Shown here piece by piece: positions 8,938 through 17,620 of a DNA stretch of 64,000 nucleotides. Both the position numbers and the translations under genes were made by a program. Where the stretch lies: the NCBI RefSeq assembly GCF_003402575.1, contig NZ_BGZJ01000001.1, positions 806,001 through 870,000 on the forward strand, given 5' to 3'. The notes under the pieces were generated by a model, which ran no database searches, was not told the origin of the DNA, and saw only the letters and a program-made list of their open reading frames with translations. How positions within the stretch are numbered: the first letter of the stretch is position 1; every line of letters starts with the position of its first letter. The DNA comes from Mesosutterella multiformis (lineage in GTDB: Bacteria > Pseudomonadota > Gammaproteobacteria > Burkholderiales > Burkholderiaceae_F).

Positions 8938-8962
8938 AAAAAGGAGACAGATAACTGTCTCC
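8938..8962 (-). terminator. Rho-independent terminator between purH and tolB
   Basis: On the minus strand GGAGACAG pairs with CTGTCTCC around a TTAT loop, followed by five T residues. It ends 18 bases before the tolB ATG. A further long-range dyad AAGCGCGGT/ACCGCGCTT (8990-8998 and 9025-9033) lies between the purH stop and this hairpin. Confidence 0.85.
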
Positions 8963-9047
8963 TCATGCTACTACATTGAAAAAAGCCTAAAGCGCGGTGC
9001 CGCTTCAAGTCGTGACTTTTTGTTACCGCGCTTCGGCTCCTTTCTGA

Positions 9048-10604
9048 TTAGTGGCGGAAATGACGTTCGCCCGTGAACACCATGACGATGCCGCGTTCAT
9101 CAGCGGCAGCGATCACTTCAGGGTCACGGATCGAGCCGCCCGGCTGGATCACGCAGGTCGCGCCGGCGTCACAGATCACGTCCAGGCCGTCGCGGAACGG
9201 GAAGAAGGCGTCAGACGCGGCGGCAGAGCCGACGAGCGACAGACCGGCTTCCTCAGCCTTTTCCTCAGCAATGCGGGCAGAGTCAACGCGGCTCATCTGG
9301 CCGGCGCCGACACCGAGCGTCATGCCGGCGTGGACATAAACGATGGCGTTCGACTTGACCCAGCGGCAGACGCGCCAGGCAAACATCATGTCGGCAATCT
9401 GCTCAGAGGTCGGCTGCTTCTTCGTCACAACCTTCAGAGCGCTTTCCGGGCAGATCTGGATATCCGGGGTCTGAACGAGGAGACCGCCGCCGACACGCTT
9501 GAAGTCGAAGTCGTTATGGGCACCGCCGTTCGCGACAACGAGGAGTCGGAGGTTCTTCTTCTCGCTGAGGAGCGCGCGGGCTTCAGCGGAGAAGGACGGG
9601 GCGATGATCACTTCAGCGAACTGCTTGCTCACGAGCTGGGCCGTTTCGAGGTCCACTTCGCGGTTGAAGGCGATGATGCCGCCGAAGGCAGACTTGGAGT
9701 CCGTCTTGAAGGCCTTGGCATAGGCTTCAGCCGGATTGAGACCTACAGCGGCGCCGCACGGATTGGCGTGCTTGATGATCACGCAGGCCGGCATGTCGAA
9801 GGAGCGGGCAGCGTCCCAGGCGGCATCCGTATCAGCGATGTTGTTGTAGGAGAGTTCCTTGCCATGCAGCTGGGTGTAGCCGGCGAGGAGACCCGGGGCG
9901 ACCTGCTGTTCACGGTAGAAAGCGGCCTGCTGGTGGGGATTCTCACCGTAGCGCATATCCTGAACCTTGACCCACTGGCGGTTCAGCACATCCGGGAACT
10001 TGGTGGCCGGCTTGTTTTCGGCATCGAGGCTCGTGAGGTAGTTGGTGATCATGCCGTCGTAGCGGGCGGTATGAGCGAACACCTTCTTCGCGAGGGCGAG
10101 ACGGGTCTTGGCGGTCACGGCACCTTCAGCCTTGATCTCCTCGACGATCTTCGGGTAGTCAGCCGGATCAACGACAACTGCGACGGAGCCGTGATTCTTG
10201 GCCGCGGCGCGGATCATCGTGGGGCCGCCGATGTCGATGTTTTCGATGGCGTCAGCGAACGTGCAGTTCGGCTTCGAGATCGTCTGCTCAAACGGGTAGA
10301 GGTTCACGACGACGAGGTCGATCGGATCAATGCCGTGCTCTTCCAGAGCCTTCATGTGCTCGGGGATGTCGCGGCGGGCCAGAATGCCGGCGTGAATCTT
10401 CGGGTGAAGCGTCTTCACGCGGCCGTCGAGCATTTCAGGGAAGCCAGTGTAGTCTGCGACTTCTTCCACAGCCACGCCTTCCTTCTCGAGGAGCTTGGCG
10501 GTGCCGCCGGTAGAAAGAAGGTGGTAGCCGAGGGCGACGAGCTCACGGGCGAAATCCACAATGCCGGTTTTATCTGAAACGCTCAGAAGTGCCTGTTTCT
10601 TCAT
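9048..10604 (-). CDS. purH: Bifunctional AICAR transformylase/IMP cyclohydrolase
   Basis: Catalyses the last two steps of purine synthesis: formylation of AICAR and closure to IMP. At 518 residues it has the usual length. The N-terminal MGS-like cyclohydrolase domain begins with [14 protein letters not shown] and contains STGGTAKLL and [15 protein letters not shown]. The C-terminal transformylase domain carries the catalytic Lys-His in [11 protein letters not shown] and ends with the conserved [13 protein letters not shown] block. Upstream are fis and dusB on the same strand, the usual betaproteobacterial dusB-fis-purH grouping. A terminator lies downstream. Confidence 0.97.
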   Translation of the reverse strand: MKKQALLSVSDKTGIVDFARELVALGYHLLSTGGTAKLLEKEGVAVEEVADYTGFPEMLDGRVKTLHPKIHAGILARRDIPEHMKALEEHGIDPIDLVVVNLYPFEQTISKPNCTFADAIENIDIGGPTMIRAAAKNHGSVAVVVDPADYPKIVEEIKAEGAVTAKTRLALAKKVFAHTARYDGMITNYLTSLDAENKPATKFPDVLNRQWVKVQDMRYGENPHQQAAFYREQQVAPGLLAGYTQLHGKELSYNNIADTDAAWDAARSFDMPACVIIKHANPCGAAVGLNPAEAYAKAFKTDSKSAFGGIIAFNREVDLETAQLVSKQFAEVIIAPSFSAEARALLSEKKNLRLLVVANGGAHNDFDFKRVGGGLLVQTPDIQICPESALKVVTKKQPTSEQIADMMFAWRVCRWVKSNAIVYVHAGMTLGVGAGQMSRVDSARIAEEKAEEAGLSLVGSAAASDAFFPFRDGLDVICDAGATCVIQPGGSIRDPEVIAAADERGIVMVFTGERHFRH

Positions 10605-10632
10605 GTCGTTCTATTTCCTTAAAAATCCCTGG

Positions 10633-10875
10633 TCAGAGAAGTCCGTAAAGTCGGAGTTTCTTTCGCAGGGTGTTTCGATTAATACCCAAAATTGCCGATG
10701 CGGCGCTCTGATTTCCCTCACAGCGCCGCATGATGTATTCGAATAGAGGCTTCTCCACGGCACTGATCACCATTTCATGCACACGGTTCGGCTGCGCTCC
10801 TTCCAGATTGCTGAAATATTGGTCCAGCATCTCATTAAGCGCCTGGTGCAAAGGCGTTGTGGCATGTTCGCTCAC
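10633..10875 (-). CDS. fis: Fis-family nucleoid-associated DNA-binding protein
   Basis: Small 80-residue DNA-bending regulator. The C-terminal helix-turn-helix NQSAASAILGINRNTLRKKL is the Fis/NtrC-type motif and occupies roughly the last 25 residues. The N-terminal half is shorter and less like enterobacterial Fis (98 residues), as is usual in betaproteobacteria. Translation starts at GTG with GAGGA seven bases upstream. It sits between dusB and purH, the standard setting, and is likely co-transcribed with dusB. The 78-base gap between dusB and fis contains a short GTGCT/AGCAC dyad without a T-tract. Confidence 0.93.
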   Translation of the reverse strand: MSEHATTPLHQALNEMLDQYFSNLEGAQPNRVHEMVISAVEKPLFEYIMRRCEGNQSAASAILGINRNTLRKKLRLYGLL

Positions 10876-10953
10876 GCGGGATTCCTCTGAAAAAATTTTC
10901 CGCGGGGATGTTCCGGTCCGACCCCCCGCTTGTTGTGTGCTAATGATAAAGCA

Positions 10954-11919
10954 CTAAAAGGTCTTCTTGAGAAAAATAGAGAGCCCGGAGACTAGTTCTG
11001 AAGTATTGCTGAGGCGTGAGAGAGGGCGGAAAGCCTCCGTGCCGCCGGGGAATCTCTCCAGATACCAGAGCAAATGCTTGCGGAAAGACCGGATGCCGTT
11101 TTTTTCACCATAGAAGTCAAGATGACGCTTCAGGTGACGGAACACCGTTTCAGCTTTTTCCTGCACTGAAGGCTCACCAGGATCGACACCGGTTTCGAGA
11201 TACGCGCTGATACGCCCGGGGAGCCATGGCGCCCCGAGAGCGCCTCGCCCCACCATGATGCCGTCCGCGCCGGTGAAATCCAGAACAGAAGCGGCTTTCT
11301 GAGGAGAATCGATGTCGCCGTTCGCGATAACAGGAATACGGACTGCGCTCCGGATTTCGCGGATGGTTCTGTACTCCGCCTCACCCGAGTAGCCCTGTTC
11401 ACGGGTCCTTCCATGAACGGTGATCAGCCTCACGCCGGCAGACTCCGCGATACGGGCCAGTTCGGGGGCGTTCAGATGATCACTGTCCCAGCCTGTCCGC
11501 ATCTTGAGGGTCACAGGGACGGAAACCGTTCCGCAGACTCCCCGGATAATCTCGTCCGCAAGGGGCAGGTTTTTCATCAGGGCCGAACCGCAGTCTGTCT
11601 TGCAGATCTTCTTTGCGGGGCACCCCATGTTGATATCGATAATGTCAGCGCCGCACTCTTCCACGAAAGAGGCGGCCCGGTTCATCCAGGCGGGAACCGT
11701 GCCGAGAAGCTGCACGATCCGGGGAGAGGGTTCATCTCCAAAGGCGATCTTCCTCTCTGACTCATTCGACTCAAGAAGGTCGGGGTTGGCCGACACCATT
11801 TCTCCCTCAACCCAGACGCGGCCGAAGTCATGAACGGTCTCGCGGAAGGGAAGATCGGTAACACCCGCCATCGGCGCGACCATCACGGCGGGCGAGAGAG
11901 AAAAGGCCCCGACGTTCAT
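10954..11919 (-). CDS. dusB: tRNA-dihydrouridine synthase B
   Basis: FMN-dependent enzyme reducing uridines in the tRNA D-loop. The 321-residue protein opens with VMVAPMAGVTDLPFR and has the catalytic cysteine in the block INMGCPAKKIC (about residues 98-108). It also shows LKMRTGWD, the phosphate-binding GRTREQGYSG, NGDIDSP and GADGIMVGRGALG. Its start codon overlaps the murU stop by four bases, so the two are translationally coupled. Position before fis supports the DusB assignment over DusA or DusC. Confidence 0.95.
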   Translation of the reverse strand: MNVGAFSLSPAVMVAPMAGVTDLPFRETVHDFGRVWVEGEMVSANPDLLESNESERKIAFGDEPSPRIVQLLGTVPAWMNRAASFVEECGADIIDINMGCPAKKICKTDCGSALMKNLPLADEIIRGVCGTVSVPVTLKMRTGWDSDHLNAPELARIAESAGVRLITVHGRTREQGYSGEAEYRTIREIRSAVRIPVIANGDIDSPQKAASVLDFTGADGIMVGRGALGAPWLPGRISAYLETGVDPGEPSVQEKAETVFRHLKRHLDFYGEKNGIRSFRKHLLWYLERFPGGTEAFRPLSRLSNTSELVSGLSIFLKKTF

Positions 11920-12602
11920 GGCTCGTTCAGCTGCTCAGGAGTGCCGATGTTCCGCCATTCTCCCGTGAAGAGCTCTCCCGTCACACGGCCGAGATCGGCG
12001 AAGTGGTAGAGCCACGGGAAGAGTTTCGCCCGGACCGCCGGAACACCTTTGAAAATTCTCGGCGAATAAATACCGATGCTCGAGAAGGTGAGCGCCTGAG
12101 GGGCACGCCGGACGAGCCCGTTTTCGAGGGCCATATCGCCTGCTGCGTGGAACGCCGGATTGGGCACCAGAACGAGGTGCGCGTCGGCGTCTCCCCTCAT
12201 CAGGGCGTCAGCCCGCGCGGTAAGCCGTGAGTAGTCGAATTCCGTCACGATGTCGCCCGCCGCCACAATAAATGGCGTCACGCCATCAGGAGAAAGAAGC
12301 GGGAGCGCCTTGGCGATGCCGCCGAGGGTTTCAAGTGCTTCCTCTTCGGAATCCCCTTCCTTCGAGTAGCGGATCGTGATCCCCCGCTCGTGACCGTCCC
12401 CGAGCTGCGCCGGGAACTGATCGGCGAGATGCGCCGTGTTAACGACGAAATCCCGGACTCCGGCCCGGATGAGCGCGTCTATCTGCCAGTCGATCATCCG
12501 CTTTCCATGGAACCGGAGAAGCGGCTTCGGAGTGGAGTCGGAGAGCGGGCGCATGCGCTTCCCCCGCCCGGCTCCGAGAATCAGAGCCCGTACGCTTTGC
12601 AT
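11916..12602 (-). CDS. murU: N-acetylmuramate alpha-1-phosphate uridylyltransferase
   Basis: Sugar nucleotidyltransferase that makes UDP-MurNAc from MurNAc-1-phosphate in the cell-wall recycling route that bypasses MurA and fosfomycin. The N-terminus has the pyrophosphorylase signature GAGRGKRMRPLSDSTPKPLL (about residues 9-28), then VNTAHL and the metal-binding AAGDIVTEFD. Its 228-residue length matches the MurU family, which lacks the acetyltransferase domain of GlmU. Start chosen at 12602, where TGATG joins it to the amgK stop; an ATG at 12614 has a poorly placed ribosome site. Pairing with amgK is the strongest argument for MurU over another NTP transferase. Confidence 0.9.
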   Translation of the reverse strand: MQSVRALILGAGRGKRMRPLSDSTPKPLLRFHGKRMIDWQIDALIRAGVRDFVVNTAHLADQFPAQLGDGHERGITIRYSKEGDSEEEALETLGGIAKALPLLSPDGVTPFIVAAGDIVTEFDYSRLTARADALMRGDADAHLVLVPNPAFHAAGDMALENGLVRRAPQALTFSSIGIYSPRIFKGVPAVRAKLFPWLYHFADLGRVTGELFTGEWRNIGTPEQLNEP

Positions 12603-13636
12603 CAGTAGGTCCATCCTTCGGATTTGCTCGGTCCTTCGAGTCTGTCGATGATGACGAGAATCGGCTTCAGCTGTTCATAGCGGTAAGCGACGTGCCGGAC
12701 ATAGGCGATGAACCGGGGCGTGTCGGCAAGATACTTCGGCTTGTTATCCCGATACTGGAGACGGGCAAAGATGCCGAGGATCTTCAGGTGGCGCTGCATG
12801 CCGGTCCACTCGATCTGACGCCAGAATTCCCCGAAGTCAGCCGGAACGGGGATGCCGGCTTTTCTTGCCTTTTCCCAGTACCGTATCGAGATGTCGAGCG
12901 TGAAGGATTCATCCCAGGAGATAAAGGCGTCCCGCATCAGGCTCGCGATGTCGTAAGAAACCGGTCCGAGGAGAGCGTCCTGGAAGTCGAGAATGCCGGG
13001 CATCGGATCCGACACCATCAGGTTTCTCGGCATGAAGTCGCGGTGCACGATGACCTTCGGCTCAGCAAGCATGCTCGCGGTGAGCAGGTCGCAGACCTGA
13101 TTCCAGATCTTTTCCTCTTTGGCATCGAGCGCCGTGCCGCGGTGATGCTTCACGTACCACTCGGGGAAGAGGGACAGTTCGGAGCGGATCTTTTCTTCGG
13201 AATAATCCGGCAGAATACCCGGCTCGCTGATGGACTGAAGCGAAACAAGCGCCGTGGTCGCCGCGTCAAAATACTTCGGAGCGAGTGAGCGGTCTTCGTT
13301 GAATTTGTCGAGATAGGTGTAGCGGCCGAGATCAGAGAGCAGCATGAAGCCGAGTTTCTCGTCGGCCGCCAGGATCTTCGGCGGATTCAGCCCCGCGCGG
13401 ACGCAGAGCGCATCAACGCGGATAAACGGACGGATATCCTCCTTCCCGGGGGGCGCATCCATCAGGATGTAGCTGCGGGTGCCGCCGGCCGCGTCAATCC
13501 GGAAGTAGCGGCGGAAGCCAGCGTCTGAAGAGGCAGACCGAATGGTTGAGAGGTCAAGCTCATACTGGTCAGCGTAGGCGCTCAGCCAGTCCTTCAGTTC
13601 GGCAAGGCGGGTGTCAGTACCGGTTGTATTGGGCAT
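12602..13636 (-). CDS. amgK: N-acetylmuramate/N-acetylglucosamine anomeric kinase
   Basis: Phosphorylates the anomeric carbon of MurNAc (and GlcNAc) during peptidoglycan recycling, feeding MurU. The 344-residue protein is an aminoglycoside-phosphotransferase-like kinase. It shows the Brenner motif HRDFMPRNLM with catalytic Asp and following Asn, and GILDFQDALLGP as the DFG equivalent. It overlaps murU by one base. Both lie divergent from lptD, the neighbourhood described for Pseudomonas AmgK-MurU. The APH fold alone would be ambiguous; context makes this call. Confidence 0.9.
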   Translation of the reverse strand: MPNTTGTDTRLAELKDWLSAYADQYELDLSTIRSASSDAGFRRYFRIDAAGGTRSYILMDAPPGKEDIRPFIRVDALCVRAGLNPPKILAADEKLGFMLLSDLGRYTYLDKFNEDRSLAPKYFDAATTALVSLQSISEPGILPDYSEEKIRSELSLFPEWYVKHHRGTALDAKEEKIWNQVCDLLTASMLAEPKVIVHRDFMPRNLMVSDPMPGILDFQDALLGPVSYDIASLMRDAFISWDESFTLDISIRYWEKARKAGIPVPADFGEFWRQIEWTGMQRHLKILGIFARLQYRDNKPKYLADTPRFIAYVRHVAYRYEQLKPILVIIDRLEGPSKSEGWTY

Positions 13637-13727
13637 GAATCGAAGTCCTTCACTTATTATTAGCGTTGAAATTGTACGGTTTTCGCGTGAGTCTGAGGCT
13701 TTTACAAATAGCCTCCGCCCTAGTCCG

Positions 13728-13733
13728 TATAAT
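13728..13733 (+). promoter_or_regulatory. Candidate -10 box for lptD-surA
   Basis: A perfect TATAAT lies 42 bases before the lptD ATG in the amgK/lptD divergent gap. TTTACA (13701-13706) resembles a -35 but the 21-base spacer is too long, so a weak -35 at normal spacing or an activator may be involved. Confidence 0.4.
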
Positions 13734-13774
13734 TCCCAACATACTAGAAATGTCGTTTCCTGATACCCGTCATA

Positions 13775-16075
13775 ATGGTTCCACGCAATCTTAAAAGAAA
13801 GTTTCTGCCCATTCGCCCGATCACGCTCGCGGTCGCGGGCGTTTTCGGCGTCTATTCACAGATGGCAGGAGCTCTGCTGACCCTCCATTCGGTGCCGGAA
13901 CTGGATCCCTCGCCCCGCGGAACCGTGCAGAACCCCTCAACCTACGCGATGGCGGATGAGGTCACGGGCAATCCTCAGGACGTGCTTCATCTGATCGGCA
14001 ATGCGGAAATCCGCCGCGGCGGCTCTACCCTGAAGGGCGACCGCATCACCTATACGCAGGTGACTGACGAGGTGGAAGCGCAGGGAAACGTGTTGCTTTC
14101 CAAGGACGGCACCGTATTTACGGGCGATCAGGCGAATTACCGCATTGATGCGGAAACCGGCACGATGCCTAAGGCGGACTACACGTTCGGCCCGAGAGGT
14201 CTCCGGGGCTGCGCGGATCAGGTGGACTTTGTTGACGGATCCCACGTCACGATGTCGAAAGCCCGTATCACGTCCTGCCCGAAGGGTGACAACGCCTGGT
14301 GGGTGGATATGAACCGGCTCGACCTTGATCAGGGGGATCTCACAGCGGAAGGCACGGGAGCGTCTCTCTACCTCGGCGGCGTTCCGGTGATGATGATGCC
14401 GTGGTTTGAATTCCCGATCGGCCAGCAGCGAAAGAGCGGTTTTCTCACGCCGACACTCGGCATGAGTACGTCGAAAGGTATCCAGATCGCGGTGCCTTAC
14501 TACTGGAATATCGCGCCTAACTATGACTACACGATCACGCCGAACCTGATGGTGAAGCGCGGTCTGATGCTGGAAAACGAATTCCGCTATCTGCAGCCCA
14601 ATTACTCCGGCAAGCTCGTCTATAACATCATGCCGCATGACCGTGACTATGGTGAATCCCGGTACGGTCTGCATTTTGAGCATCGGTATGCCCGCGACGG
14701 TTTCTACGCCGGCGTGAACTACAACCGGGTGTCAGACGATGACTACATCTCTGACTTCTCCGGCAACATCCGCGAGTCTTCGGAAAACGTTCTGAATCAG
14801 GACTTCTGGATGGGTTACGGGCGTGACTTCTGGACCACCAATCTCCGTGTGACGAAGAACCAGACACTCACCTCCACCATGCAGGCGGGGCAGCCGTATG
14901 AGCGGGTGCCGCAGTTCTCGTTTAACACCTATAAGGGCGATATCGGCGGTTTCGAATACATCGGCCACATCGAGGCAACCCGCTTTACGCATCCGAATCC
15001 GAGCCGCCCGGACGGCGACCGCTTCGTGATCGATCAGGGCATCAGCTATCCGCTGCGCGGCTCCTACTGGTTCATCGAGCCGAAGGCCCGCTGGATCGGC
15101 ACCTGGTACTCGATGCAGAAGTCGGATGCCATGATGGGCGATGTGGCGCTTGAGAAGAGCGCGAGCCGCGAGGTTCCGATCCTCTCCTTCGATACGGGGC
15201 TGGTCTTTGACCGTCAGACGAGCTGGTTCGGCAACGCGGCCGAGCAGACTCTGGAACCGAGGCTCTTCTACGCCTATATTCCGTATCGGAATCAGGATCG
15301 CCTGCCGGTCTTCGATACCACGCTCTCTGATCTGAACATCACGCAGCTCTTCCAGGAGAGTGTCTTCTCGGGCTACGACCGCATCAGCCAGGCCAATCAG
15401 CTGACCGCAGCTCTCACGACCCGGTATCTCGACTCCGCGAGCGGTATTGAGTGGTTCCGCGGCACGATCGGACAGCGCTTCTACTTCGATGACCAGAAGG
15501 TCGGTATCTACGACTACTACACGAATCAGCTGATGGGTATCCGCACCGATTCGAAGAGCGACCTTCTCGGCAGTGTGGGCGTCCGCCTGACCCGGACTCT
15601 GACCGCTGACGGCACGGTGCAGTACTCGTCCTCTGAGGGACGAGTTTCCCGCGCCTACGCCGGATTCCGCTGGCAGCCGAAGCGCGCCTCGGCGGTGAGT
15701 CTCTATTACCGCTATAACTACGCGCCGAACGACACCTATAACAACATCAAGCAGCTCGACCTTGCAGCTCAGTGGCCGATCACCGATAAGCTCTATGTGG
15801 TGGGCCGCTACAATTATTCCTTCAACAAGAAGGGCATCATTGAAGCGCTGGGCGGCTTTGAGTATCACGCCGACTGCTGGACGCTTCGCGCAGTGGTGCA
15901 GCGGTACATAACATCTACAAACAAATATGACAATACTTTCTTCCTGCAGCTTGAACTGAATGGTTTAGGATCGGTCGGAACCAATCCTGTTTCCGAATTG
16001 CAGGAAAGCATTCCCGGGTACCAGAGCCGGAGCCCGGTACCCAGTGTGACTGGACGGTATGAATACTATGACTAA
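13775..16075 (+). CDS. lptD: LPS-assembly outer-membrane protein LptD
   Basis: Outer-membrane beta-barrel that inserts lipopolysaccharide into the outer leaflet with LptE. The 766-residue precursor has a basic N-terminus and hydrophobic signal. An LptA/OstA-like beta-jellyroll (about residues 60-170, with IRRGGSTLKGDRITYTQ and VEAQGNVLLSKDG) precedes the barrel. The barrel opens with MMMPWFEFPIGQQRKSGFL. It has only three cysteines: C146, C168 and C701. The E. coli protein uses four in two interdomain disulfides. No Shine-Dalgarno sequence is obvious. surA starts inside the 3' end, so the two are co-translated. Confidence 0.95.
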   Translation: MVPRNLKRKFLPIRPITLAVAGVFGVYSQMAGALLTLHSVPELDPSPRGTVQNPSTYAMADEVTGNPQDVLHLIGNAEIRRGGSTLKGDRITYTQVTDEVEAQGNVLLSKDGTVFTGDQANYRIDAETGTMPKADYTFGPRGLRGCADQVDFVDGSHVTMSKARITSCPKGDNAWWVDMNRLDLDQGDLTAEGTGASLYLGGVPVMMMPWFEFPIGQQRKSGFLTPTLGMSTSKGIQIAVPYYWNIAPNYDYTITPNLMVKRGLMLENEFRYLQPNYSGKLVYNIMPHDRDYGESRYGLHFEHRYARDGFYAGVNYNRVSDDDYISDFSGNIRESSENVLNQDFWMGYGRDFWTTNLRVTKNQTLTSTMQAGQPYERVPQFSFNTYKGDIGGFEYIGHIEATRFTHPNPSRPDGDRFVIDQGISYPLRGSYWFIEPKARWIGTWYSMQKSDAMMGDVALEKSASREVPILSFDTGLVFDRQTSWFGNAAEQTLEPRLFYAYIPYRNQDRLPVFDTTLSDLNITQLFQESVFSGYDRISQANQLTAALTTRYLDSASGIEWFRGTIGQRFYFDDQKVGIYDYYTNQLMGIRTDSKSDLLGSVGVRLTRTLTADGTVQYSSSEGRVSRAYAGFRWQPKRASAVSLYYRYNYAPNDTYNNIKQLDLAAQWPITDKLYVVGRYNYSFNKKGIIEALGGFEYHADCWTLRAVVQRYITSTNKYDNTFFLQLELNGLGSVGTNPVSELQESIPGYQSRSPVPSVTGRYEYYD

Positions 16076-17480
16076 TTTCCGCATTACCAGCCTCGCGCTT
16101 GTCGTCCTGGCTGCTTCCTCTACGGCTTTTACTGCTCAGGCGCAGCTGAAGACTCCCGCCCAGAGCGCACCGACGCGCACGCTCCCGGCCGCGCCGGCAG
16201 CCGCAGCAGCCCCTGCAGCCCAGGCTGCCCCGGCGGTGAAACCCGCTGAAGGCGCCCGCCCGCTCGATGAAATCGCCGCAGTCGTGAATGACGACGTCAT
16301 TACTGAGTTTGAACTGCAGCAGCAGACCCATATCGCGGCGCTCAATCTCCGCCGTCAGAACATCAAGCTGCCGCCGATGGACGTGCTCCGCCGGCAGGTT
16401 CTTGATCAGCTGATCATGGATAAGGCGGTTGAGCAGCATGCCCGCGAGGTCGGCATCCGTGTGGATGACGCGATGGTGAGCGCCGCAATCGAGCAGATCG
16501 CCGCGAATAACAAAGTGACTGTCGCCCAGATGCAGTCTGATCTCGCGAAGGACGGTGTCCCGTTTGCCGCGTTCCGTGAACAGATCCGCCGTGAAATCGT
16601 GGCGCAGCGTCTCCGTGAGCGTGAAGTGGATTCCCAGATTCATATTCCGGAGTCCGAGATCGACTCTTATCTTGCCTCTCAGGGCAAGGGTGCCGCGGCG
16701 ACCGAGTATCACATCAGCCACATTCTGATTCCGACCGATGCCGGAACGGATGTCGCCAAGGCCAAGGCTCTCGCCGAAGATATTCTGAAGCGCGCGAAGT
16801 CGGGTGAGGATTTCAGTTCGCTCGCCGTGTCGTACTCGAAGGCCGGTGACAGCATGAATGGCGGTGAGCTTGGCTGGAGAACCAGCCAGAACATGCCGAC
16901 CGCGCTCTGGAACGCGATTCAGGAACACCACCAGAATGGTTCTGTTGAGCTCTCCCAGGACAGCTCCGGATTCCATATCGTGAAGGTGACCGGTGTCCGT
17001 AACGGCATTGATAATCCGGCAAACGGCGGTCTCATTCATATGACCCGCGCGCGTCACATCCTGATGCAGGTCTCCCAGCTCACGCCTGAGGTGAGTGTTG
17101 TCAGCCGCCTCACGGATATCCGTAACAAGATTATTTCCGGCAAGGAAGACTTCCAGACGATGGCGCGTCTCCACTCTGTTGACCCGTCCTCGACCCGCGG
17201 CGGTGAGCTTGGCTGGCTGCAGCCGGGCGATACCGTTCCTGAGTTTGAATCCGCGATGGATAAGCTGAAGCCGGGTGAGGTTTCTGAGCCGATCAAGTCG
17301 CGCTTCGGCTATCACCTGATTCAGGTGGAAGAGCGTAAGGACGCCAAGGCGGATCCCCGCCGCGTCCGTCTGGCCGCGCTCCAGGCTCTTCGCGAGAAGA
17401 AGCTTGCCGAGGCTGTGACGAACTGGCAGCGTGAGCTCCGCGACAAGGCTTACGTTGAAATCCGCCAGGTCGGCAACTGA
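16059..17480 (+). CDS. surA: Periplasmic chaperone/peptidyl-prolyl isomerase SurA
   Basis: Escorts unfolded outer-membrane proteins, including LptD, across the periplasm. The 473-residue precursor has a signal peptide (to about residue 28, TAQAQ) and then an unusual Ala/Pro-rich linker (about 29-65). Next comes the SurA_N chaperone domain (LDEIAAVVNDDVIT onwards). Two parvulin domains follow: one around HISHILIPTD...GGELGWRTSQNMP and the second around RARHILMQVSQL...GGELGWLQPGD. Its start overlaps the lptD stop by 17 bases. An alternative ATG at 16068 would remove three residues. The lptD-surA-rsmA order is classical, but pdxA is missing between surA and rsmA. Confidence 0.95.
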   Translation: MNTMTNFRITSLALVVLAASSTAFTAQAQLKTPAQSAPTRTLPAAPAAAAAPAAQAAPAVKPAEGARPLDEIAAVVNDDVITEFELQQQTHIAALNLRRQNIKLPPMDVLRRQVLDQLIMDKAVEQHAREVGIRVDDAMVSAAIEQIAANNKVTVAQMQSDLAKDGVPFAAFREQIRREIVAQRLREREVDSQIHIPESEIDSYLASQGKGAAATEYHISHILIPTDAGTDVAKAKALAEDILKRAKSGEDFSSLAVSYSKAGDSMNGGELGWRTSQNMPTALWNAIQEHHQNGSVELSQDSSGFHIVKVTGVRNGIDNPANGGLIHMTRARHILMQVSQLTPEVSVVSRLTDIRNKIISGKEDFQTMARLHSVDPSSTRGGELGWLQPGDTVPEFESAMDKLKPGEVSEPIKSRFGYHLIQVEERKDAKADPRRVRLAALQALREKKLAEAVTNWQRELRDKAYVEIRQVGN

Positions 17481-17560
17481 TCGCGGCAGCCGCGGGGCAG
17501 ACGGCTGCCCCGTCGGTTTTCTCCCGGGATCAGACTCCGGATAGAAGCACATCCTTTCCT

Positions 17561-17594
17561 CGAGAGGCGCCGGGCATCTGCCCTCCGCCTCTCG
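17561..17594 (+). repeat. Strong hairpin in the rsmA leader
   Basis: CGAGAGGCG pairs perfectly with CGCCTCTCG, and an inner GGGC/GCCC pair extends the stem. It lies 26 bases before the rsmA ATG and has no T-tract, so it is more likely a structured leader or processing site than a terminator. A separate GGGGCAG/CTGCCCC hairpin just after the surA stop (about 17494-17511) with only GGTTTTC behind it could be a weak terminator. Confidence 0.5.
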
Positions 17595-17620
17595 AAACAT
17601 AATCAGAGAAAAGAACCGCA

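Noticed and set aside
9051-10577. 508-codon plus-strand frame opposite purH
   Set aside because: Antisense shadow of purH, which is complete and in its usual operon context.
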